From an uncultured Alphaproteobacteria bacterium (GTDB lineage: Bacteria; Pseudomonadota; Alphaproteobacteria; Micropepsales; Micropepsaceae): a DNA stretch of 10,527 nucleotides. Each line of letters starts with the position of its first letter. Positions within the stretch are counted from its first letter, which is position 1. This document shows, in pieces, positions 6,556 through 10,527 of the stretch. The stretch lies in the NCBI GenBank assembly GCA_903922545.1, contig CAIXUE010000198.1:1-10527 (forward strand), read 5' to 3'. Both the position numbers and the translations under genes were made by a program. The notes beneath the pieces are model-generated. The model worked only from the letters and a program-made list of their open reading frames with translations. It had not been told where the DNA came from and did not search any database.

Positions 6556-7629
6556 ATGGAATATTCCGATGATCCGCTTGCTGCCGCCGAGGACCTGATT
6601 GCGCAAGGCCGGGCGCATGAGGCGGCGCGGGCCTTGCGCGCCCGGCTGGCCGAAGGACGGGGCGGGGCGTTGGCGCGCGCTGTGCTGGTCAAGGCGCTGC
6701 TGGCTTCGAATGATGTGGAAGGCGCGCTGGCCGAGGCGCGTGAGGCGGTTTCGCTCAATCCGCAATTGCCGCTTTGTCTGGTGAGCCTGGGCGAGGCGTT
6801 GCTGGCGGCGGAAAATCTGCCCGCCGCCATCGCCGAATTGCAGAGGGCGCTCAGGCTTGATCCGGATGATGCGGCGGCGCGCTGTCTGGTGGGCCGCGCC
6901 TGGACCGAAGCGGGCGAGGCGGACAAGGCGCTGGAGATTTTCCGCAGCCTTGATCCGGCGCTGCCGCAGGTGGCGGAATGGAAAGCGCGGGCGCAAGCGA
7001 TCCTGACGGCGCCGCGGTCCGATCCGGGCTATGTGCGCCATCTCTTCGATCAATTCTCGGCGGATTACGACACGCGCATGCGCGCCGCCCTGGCTTATGC
7101 GGCGCCGGAAATCCTGGAGGCGCTGGCGGGCGTGGTTATGCCGGGGCAGGGCGATTTGCGGATTCTCGATCTGGGCTGCGGCACAGGCCTGGCCGGCGAA
7201 GTGTTCCGCTCCCGCGCCAAGGTGCTGGATGGGGTGGATCTGTCGCCCGCCATGATCGCGGCGGCAGGAGCCAAGAAGATTTATGACCATCTGGCGGTGG
7301 GCGATATCGAAACCGCGCTGAGCGAGGCGGGTCCTAAATACGATCTGATCCTGGCCGCCGATACGCTGGTTTATCTGGGCGATCTGGGACTGTTGCTGAA
7401 AGGCGTGCGCTGCCGGCTGGAACCGGATGGTTATTTCCTCTTCACCGTGGAAGCGGGAACCGAAGATTTTGCGCTGGGGCCCAAGCGGCGCTGGCGCCAT
7501 GGCGAGGATTATTTGCGCCGGGCCGCGGCAAAGGCTGGATTTGCCGTGGCGGGTCTGGTCGCCGCATCGCCCCGCCAGGAAGCCCAGGCGCCGGTGGATG
7601 GGCTGGCGGTCGCCTTCATGGCGATTTAG
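6556..7629 (+). CDS. TPR-containing class I SAM-dependent methyltransferase (COG4976 type), 357 aa
   Basis: Residues 1-150 hold about three to four TPR helix pairs, for example LASNDVEGALAEAREAVSLN and LLAAENLPAAIAELQRALRL, each ending in the usual N/DP. A linker with YVRHLFDQFSADYD (159-172) is typical of the TPR-plus-methyltransferase family and leads into a Rossmann methyltransferase. Motif I is ILDLGCGTGLAG (203-214), the acidic residue binding the ribose lies in DGVDLS (225-230), and a motif IV region is YDLILAADTLVYL (262-274). The enzyme should transfer methyl from S-adenosylmethionine; the acceptor is unknown, and the TPR part probably selects a protein partner. ATG 6556 is used; GTG 6553 would add one residue. 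No Shine-Dalgarno is visible, which suggests a leaderless start. The last 200 nt overlap a longer open frame of the next gene, but that is only frame read-through. Confidence 0.92.
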   Translation: MEYSDDPLAAAEDLIAQGRAHEAARALRARLAEGRGGALARAVLVKALLASNDVEGALAEAREAVSLNPQLPLCLVSLGEALLAAENLPAAIAELQRALRLDPDDAAARCLVGRAWTEAGEADKALEIFRSLDPALPQVAEWKARAQAILTAPRSDPGYVRHLFDQFSADYDTRMRAALAYAAPEILEALAGVVMPGQGDLRILDLGCGTGLAGEVFRSRAKVLDGVDLSPAMIAAAGAKKIYDHLAVGDIETALSEAGPKYDLILAADTLVYLGDLGLLLKGVRCRLEPDGYFLFTVEAGTEDFALGPKRRWRHGEDYLRRAAAKAGFAVAGLVAASPRQEAQAPVDGLAVAFMAI

Positions 7630-7702
7630 TGCAGCGATTGCGGCGATTGTGCGTTGTTGTCGCTGTGAACCCCAATTCAGGCAGGCTCCCTTGGTATCCA
7701 TA

Positions 7703-7714
7703 GACGCCGGCGTC
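7703..7714. promoter_or_regulatory. 12-bp perfect palindrome upstream of a membrane-protein gene
   Basis: GACGCCGGCGTC is a perfect palindrome in the 121-bp gap between the methyltransferase and the next gene, 36 nt before the start codon. The core agacgccggcg (7702-7712) recurs at 6525-6535 inside the spacer of the candidate promoter upstream of the methyltransferase. A shared regulator is possible, but the motif is made of common GC-rich triplets. Apart from this, 7630-7750 shows only a small gcgattg direct repeat near the methyltransferase stop. Confidence 0.2.
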
Positions 7715-7750
7715 CATTCATCCGCCCGCCAGCCCATTCTTAATGTCGAA

Positions 7751-8356
7751 ATGACCATGCCGGGTATTGTCGGCCTGTTCTGCGCGACCCTGGCGTTCGG
7801 CACTTTGGTGTTGCACGGCTTTGATGGCACCGGTGTGCGGCTGGCCGGTGAAGTCACCTGGCGGCTGGCGGCTTTTGTCTTTTTCGCCGCCGCTGTCGCC
7901 GGGCCTGTCAGCCGTCTTCTTCCGCTGGAGGGGATGCGGCACCTGATGGCGCTGCGCCGCCAGCTGATCTGGAGTTTCTGCGTCAGCTATGGCGTGTTCC
8001 TGGCTTCCTTGCTTTTGCCCAATACCGCCGGTGGCGTTTCCCATGACGATGCCGCCACAGGCATGACCCTGTTTTCCATTTTCAGCGGCATGACTGCCGC
8101 CGTGATGGCCTATGCCGCCAGCCGCCAGGCCGTCGCGCTGGTGGGCGACAAGGCGCGCCGCGCGCTGCTCTCGGTTGCGGCGTCTTTCTTCTGGCTGACC
8201 TATGCTCTGACGGGTCTGGCCCATCTGTCGGGCCCGCATCGGCCTGACGCTTTTTACGGCACCAGCCTCAGCCTTATGCTGGTTGCCCTTTTGCTGCGCT
8301 TTGCCGACCGCTTTGTCGCAAAGCTTCGCGGAACCGAGGCGCTTCCCGCCCTCTGA
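7751..8356 (+). CDS. Six-helix inner-membrane protein of unknown function (201 aa)
   Basis: The frame is open well upstream into the methyltransferase gene, but membrane-protein character begins at MTMPGIVGLFCATL, so ATG 7751 is chosen; ATG 7757 is also possible and no clear Shine-Dalgarno is present. About six helices are predicted near 5-22, 36-54, 72-89, 104-124, 138-157 and 167-186. The section WRLAAFVFFAAAVAGPVSRLL followed by RRQLIWSFCVSYGVFL loosely recalls the ferric-reductase-like/MsrQ layout (helix, P..RL, RR, helix). The His residues that bind heme in that family are not at the expected places, so I do not assign it. Remaining His residues are 22, 64, 98, 158 and 163. The gene may share a transcript with the methyltransferase, 121 nt upstream. 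No function can be stated. Confidence 0.75.
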   Translation: MTMPGIVGLFCATLAFGTLVLHGFDGTGVRLAGEVTWRLAAFVFFAAAVAGPVSRLLPLEGMRHLMALRRQLIWSFCVSYGVFLASLLLPNTAGGVSHDDAATGMTLFSIFSGMTAAVMAYAASRQAVALVGDKARRALLSVAASFFWLTYALTGLAHLSGPHRPDAFYGTSLSLMLVALLLRFADRFVAKLRGTEALPAL

Positions 8357-8362
8357 ACAAAA

Positions 8363-8454
8363 TTCCGCCCCTTTTTCAGGGGTCGGAACCCAAGCCAAAC
8401 CCTGCAAAACCGGGCTTGGCACGGGCGGGGCCGCTATGCTTCACTCCCGCCCGT
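8363..8454 (+). other. Three successive hairpins in the leader of the small exported protein gene
   Basis: Hairpin 1 pairs 8363-8372 with 8378-8388 (10 bp, one bulged T, loop TTTTC). Hairpin 2 pairs CCAAGCC (8390-8396) with GGCTTGG (8413-8419). Hairpin 3 pairs ACGGGCGGG (8421-8429) with CCCGCCCGT (8446-8454), 9 bp perfect. They follow each other almost without gaps and fill most of the 133 nt between the membrane-protein stop and ATG 8490. None is followed by a T run on the plus strand, so none is a normal intrinsic terminator for the upstream gene. They could form a structured 5' leader or attenuator, or a processing site. Pairing is seen; function is inferred. Confidence 0.45.
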
Positions 8455-8474
8455 TAAACAGGGGCGAACCCAAG
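8377..8474 (+). repeat. Imperfect direct repeat bracketing hairpins 2 and 3
   Basis: caggggtcggaacccaag (8377-8394) and caggggcgaacccaag (8459-8474) are the same word apart from two single-base gaps, 82 nt apart. The first copy supplies the right arm of hairpin 1; the second runs into the Shine-Dalgarno (AAGGGAG, 8472-8478) of the next gene. The coordinates given span both copies and the DNA between them. Confidence 0.55.
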
Positions 8475-8489
8475 GGAGTCGAACGTAAC

Positions 8490-8858
8490 ATGTTGAAGAA
8501 ATTTGGATTGGCCGCCGTCCTTCTGGTGGCGGCTGGCATTGTGCCGGCTTTCGCGGATGACAGCTGCCAAGTCCCGCCGGTTCCGGCGGCGGTGGATGGC
8601 GCAACAGCCAGCCGTGATCAGGTTCTGGCCGCGCAGGCCGGGGTGAAGACCTATATGTCGGCCTCGGACACGTATCAGGCCTGCATCAACGACTATATCA
8701 CCGCGCAGAATGCCCAGGCCGACAAGGACAAGAAGCCGCATGACGCGGCGATGATCCAGGCCGAAGGCGACAAGGTCACCACCAACCAGACCAACAAGCA
8801 GAAGGTCGGCGACGACTTCAATACCGCCGTGGGCGCCTACAAGAAGGCCCATCCGTAA
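8490..8858 (+). CDS. Small exported two-cysteine protein (122 aa)
   Basis: ATG 8490 is preceded by AAGGGAG about 11 nt upstream. The open frame extends further upstream, but only this start gives a proper signal peptide: MLKK, a hydrophobic stretch to about residue 20 and cleavage after AFA (22). The mature protein of about 100 residues has Cys26 and Cys65, which could form one disulfide. It is otherwise helical and rich in Ala, Lys, Asp and Gln, with a Pro-rich start (QVPPVPAAVDGATA). The piece VDGATASRDQVLAAQAGVK followed by YMSASDTYQACINDYI has the look of a small periplasmic domain found in hypothetical proteins of alphaproteobacteria, without known function. It is last in its transcription unit; a strong terminator follows 30 nt after the stop. 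Confidence 0.88.
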   Translation: MLKKFGLAAVLLVAAGIVPAFADDSCQVPPVPAAVDGATASRDQVLAAQAGVKTYMSASDTYQACINDYITAQNAQADKDKKPHDAAMIQAEGDKVTTNQTNKQKVGDDFNTAVGAYKKAHP

Positions 8859-8888
8859 GCGGTATCGCGTTCCTAAAAATCGAATCAG

Positions 8889-8924
8889 CCGCGTTGGCCC
8901 CTGAAAGGGCCGGCGCGGTTTTTT
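8889..8924 (+). terminator. Rho-independent terminator after the small exported protein gene
   Basis: A 12-bp stem (8889-8900 with 8907-8918, ten Watson-Crick pairs and two G-U pairs) has a 6-nt loop, CTGAAA, and is followed by six T residues (8919-8924). It lies just before the TetR-type gene, so that gene needs its own promoter. Confidence 0.92.
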
Positions 8925-8937
8925 CGCACGAATCACC

Positions 8938-8943
8938 TATCAT
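8938..8943 (+). promoter_or_regulatory. Candidate -10 box of the TetR-type gene
   Basis: TATCAT matches the -10 consensus at five of six positions. Transcription would start about 7 nt downstream, near 8950-8951, exactly at the second in-frame ATG. No Shine-Dalgarno precedes either ATG, so a leaderless mRNA beginning at ATG 8951 is plausible. No good -35 box is seen at 16-18 nt; the terminator's T run lies slightly too close. Confidence 0.35.
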
Positions 8944-8950
8944 GTGGCCC

Positions 8951-9529
8951 ATGAGCGAAGTTCGGGCCTTGCGCAAACCGCGCCCCGCCGGCGTATCGCG
9001 GGCGGCATCACGTTCCTCCATTCTGGCGGCGGCGCGCCGGGTCGCGGCCCGCGATGGCGCGCGCGATCTTTCCTTGCGCGCCGTGGCGGCAGAGGCGGGG
9101 TTCGCGCCCGCCGCGCTGTACGGTTATTTCCAGGGCAAGGATGAACTGCTTCTGGCCCTGGCGGCCGAAGATCTGTCGGGTTTGGCGCGCGCCATGCGCG
9201 ATGCCGGCGGTTTGGCCGGCGCGGCCAGCGCGGCGTTGGCGCTGTTGGGCGATACCGAAACCTTTGCCGCGGCATCGGCGGCCTTGCCGCGCGAAGGCGG
9301 CAATGGCGATGCCGAACGGCTGTTCAACGGCCGCATGATCGCGGTGTTGCGCGCCTTGTCGGAAGCCGGCGGCCTTCCTTCGGAGAGCCGCGAAAACCAG
9401 TGCGATGTCGTGCTGCTGGCCGCGACGTTGTCGGGCCTGGCCATGCTGGCGCGGTCCGGGCGTCTGGCGGCTTTGGGCTTCAAGACCGAAGAAATTCTCG
9501 CCCGCCTCGACAACCGCTTTACGCGCTAG
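8951..9529 (+). CDS. TetR-family transcriptional regulator (192 aa)
   Basis: An N-terminal TetR-type DNA-binding domain lies at about 19-70: helix 1 SSILAAARRVAARDGARDLS, then LRAVAAEAGFAPAALYGYFQGKDELL, with the typical turn and the recognition helix ending in LYGYF, then GKDEL. The C-terminal part (about 71-192) is Ala/Leu-rich and helical, as expected of the variable ligand-binding and dimer domain, and ends shortly after FKTEEILARL. TetR proteins usually repress nearby genes and are released by a small ligand; which genes are controlled here is not evident. ATG 8951 is chosen for its fit to the -10 box; ATG 8942 would add three residues. It follows directly after a terminator and converges on the copper-chaperone gene with 3 nt between stops and no terminator between them. 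Confidence 0.9.
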   Translation: MSEVRALRKPRPAGVSRAASRSSILAAARRVAARDGARDLSLRAVAAEAGFAPAALYGYFQGKDELLLALAAEDLSGLARAMRDAGGLAGAASAALALLGDTETFAAASAALPREGGNGDAERLFNGRMIAVLRALSEAGGLPSESRENQCDVVLLAATLSGLAMLARSGRLAALGFKTEEILARLDNRFTR

Positions 9530-9532
9530 GGT

Positions 9533-10402
9533 TTATTTCCCCGTCGCACTGCGCACATCGAACCGCGCCGTCAGCGGCGGCGCACCCTGAAAGGAAAGCG
9601 TAACAGGCACCGTAGCGCCCAGTTTCAGCGCCGGCTTGGGATCCATGCACATCAGGTGATAGCTGCCGGGCTTGAATTCGAGCGCGCCGCCGCCGGGCAC
9701 CGTCACCTGCGAAACATCCTGCATGCTGCTCATGCCGCCGGTATCGTCGCTTTTGTGCAGCATCAGCATGCCGCAGGCCGGCGTGTCGGCGCCGGTCAGC
9801 GTCACGTTCGACGCGCCGTTATTCTTCAGGGTGAAATAGCCGGCGGCGGGAAGCGTGCCGGGCAGAAGGCGAATCCAGCCGCCGCTGAGCGCGAGCGGCG
9901 AAGGCTTGCCGGGAGCCGAAGGCATCGCCATGCCGGGCATTGCGGCATCCGCGGCGATGGTGAGAAGCGGCGCGGGATTTTTCAGCGCATGGCCGTCGGC
10001 GGCAGGGAGCTGCGACCAGTCTTCGGTGCCTTTTTCACAAATCTGTTCCGCCGCAAAAGACAGCACGCCCGATTGGGGCGGCAAATGCATGCTGACGGCG
10101 AATTCGCCGGGCTTGTCGCCTGCGAGTTTGCCGCCTTTCCAGGTGACGGCGCTGATGCGCCCGCCGCTCTGCACCGTGGCGATGGTCCAGCCGGGTTGCG
10201 GCTGGGGCACGACATTGGAGACGGCGGCGGGAATGGCGACGGTGAGCGCGATGGTGGGCGAGCCGTCACAGCCATGCCCGACCTTGAAATGCGCCACATA
10301 ATCAGCGCCGGGTGTGGCCGTTTTTTCGCCCAGCGAGACATGGGCGAGGGCCGGCAGCGGCGCCGAAGCGATGAGTGCGGCGAACAGGAGTTTATTGCGC
10401 AT
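9533..10402 (-). CDS. Periplasmic copper-handling fusion: DUF1775/YcnI domain plus PCuAC chaperone domain (289 aa)
   Basis: The signal peptide (1-20) ends in LALA and the mature protein begins with His21, as in YcnI proteins, where the N-terminal His forms a copper-binding brace. Domain 1 (about 21-150) is DUF1775/YcnI, with PGWTI (Trp72), VTWKGG (Trp88), and CxKGTEDWSQLP (Cys122, Trp129); Cys45 and Cys122 may pair. A Met-rich linker, MPGMAMP (155-161), follows. Domain 2 (about 168-285) is PCuAC (DUF461), with the copper motif H-X10-M-X21-H-X-M met exactly by His216, Met227, His249 and Met251; PCuAC proteins deliver Cu(I) to the CuA site of cytochrome oxidase. GGAG about 10 nt upstream supports ATG 10402. 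The gene overlaps the end of a TonB-dependent receptor gene by 11 nt, which suggests one copper operon. The product should act in the periplasm. Confidence 0.93.
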   Translation of the reverse strand: MRNKLLFAALIASAPLPALAHVSLGEKTATPGADYVAHFKVGHGCDGSPTIALTVAIPAAVSNVVPQPQPGWTIATVQSGGRISAVTWKGGKLAGDKPGEFAVSMHLPPQSGVLSFAAEQICEKGTEDWSQLPAADGHALKNPAPLLTIAADAAMPGMAMPSAPGKPSPLALSGGWIRLLPGTLPAAGYFTLKNNGASNVTLTGADTPACGMLMLHKSDDTGGMSSMQDVSQVTVPGGGALEFKPGSYHLMCMDPKPALKLGATVPVTLSFQGAPPLTARFDVRSATGK

Positions 10403-10527
10403 AGTGAATCTCCATCACAAAAGTCCGCTGCGGAAAAGGGTGATACAGGAAGTATTTGTCGTTGGTGATGTTGACCTGCATGGCTCTTTTTGTACCAAGC
10501 GAATTGATAGAATTGGCTTGGAAAGGA
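10392..10527 (-). CDS. C-terminal end of a TonB-dependent receptor (partial)
   Basis: Reading the minus strand from the right edge gives 44 residues to a TAA at 10394-10392. NITNDKYFLYHPFPQRTF followed by VMEIHYAQ is the pattern of the last two beta strands of TonB-dependent outer-membrane receptors: V-x-N-(I/L)-T-(N/D)-x-x-Y, then (H/x)PFP-x-RTF, then alternating hydrophobic residues. Most such barrels end in an aromatic residue; this one ends in Gln. The stop lies inside the start of the DUF1775-PCuAC gene, so the two are translationally coupled. Linked to copper chaperone domains, a copper-binding receptor of the OprC/NosA kind is a reasonable guess, but the diagnostic parts lie outside the window. 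Confidence 0.7.
   Translation of the reverse strand, partial: PFQANSINSLGTKRAMQVNITNDKYFLYHPFPQRTFVMEIHYAQ

Noticed and set aside
7427..7750. N-terminal extension of the six-helix protein into the methyltransferase gene
   Set aside because: The extension is Arg/Pro/Trp-rich, overlaps a well-supported gene in another frame and looks nothing like the membrane part.
6478..7857. Minus-strand frame of 459 codons
   Set aside because: It runs opposite the methyltransferase, where the SAM motif and TPR units are clear; no domain is visible on the minus strand.
8363..8388. Hairpin 1 as the intrinsic terminator of the six-helix protein gene
   Set aside because: On the plus strand it is followed by cccaagcc, with no T run; the U-rich side is on the minus strand, where no gene ends.
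8283..8489. N-terminal extension of the small exported protein
   Set aside because: ATG 8490 has a good Shine-Dalgarno and gives a textbook signal peptide; the upstream part would bury it.
9656..10468. Plus-strand frame of 270 codons opposite the copper-chaperone gene
   Set aside because: The minus strand encodes two recognisable domains with intact metal ligands; the plus-strand product is a His/Arg/Gly-rich shadow.
1..10527. Defence island, mobile element or biosynthetic cluster
   Set aside because: No transposase, integrase, repeat array, nuclease/toxin pair or synthase-type gene is visible, and base composition looks even throughout.

Overview
The window reads as ordinary chromosomal DNA from a GC-rich Gram-negative bacterium, most likely an alphaproteobacterium. 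The signs are strong GC bias at third codon positions, several exported proteins with Ala-rich signal peptides and AxA cleavage sites, a TonB-dependent-receptor C-terminus (so an outer membrane), and a Coa1-like cytochrome-oxidase-assembly protein. The lineage is inferred from protein character, not from a marker gene. I see no rRNA, tRNA, CRISPR array, insertion sequence or phage gene. No gap without a gene exceeds about 240 bases.

Left part (1-3147, all minus strand). A thiolase runs off the left edge and is preceded by a 20-codon upstream ORF that overlaps it by ATGA. Next come a six-helix membrane protein of unknown role and an exported TPR-like protein of 411 residues. A strong intrinsic terminator separates these last two. 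A 241-bp divergent intergenic region (3148-3388) carries nearly concentric inverted repeats.

Middle part (3389-6481). A short-chain dehydrogenase/reductase and a PNPLA6/NTE-type patatin lysophospholipase with one cyclic-nucleotide-binding-like domain form a tight plus-strand pair, with translational coupling likely. A Coa1-like single-pass membrane protein converges on them from the other strand.

Right part (6556-8858, plus strand). This holds a TPR-fused class I methyltransferase (COG4976 type), a second six-helix membrane protein, and a small exported two-cysteine protein. The last has an unusually structured leader and a textbook terminator.

Right edge (8951-10527). A TetR-type regulator converges, with a 3-nt gap, on a minus-strand pair. 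That pair is the end of a TonB-dependent receptor followed, with an 11-nt overlap, by a periplasmic fusion of a DUF1775/YcnI domain and a PCuAC copper-chaperone domain. Together they look like a copper-acquisition or copper-handling operon and are the most coherent functional story in the window.

I do not see convincing evidence of a wholly new system. The points most worth a second look are the copper-chaperone fusion, the thiolase leader ORF, the nested palindromes at 3248-3305, the structured leader at 8363-8474, and the SDR/NTE pair.
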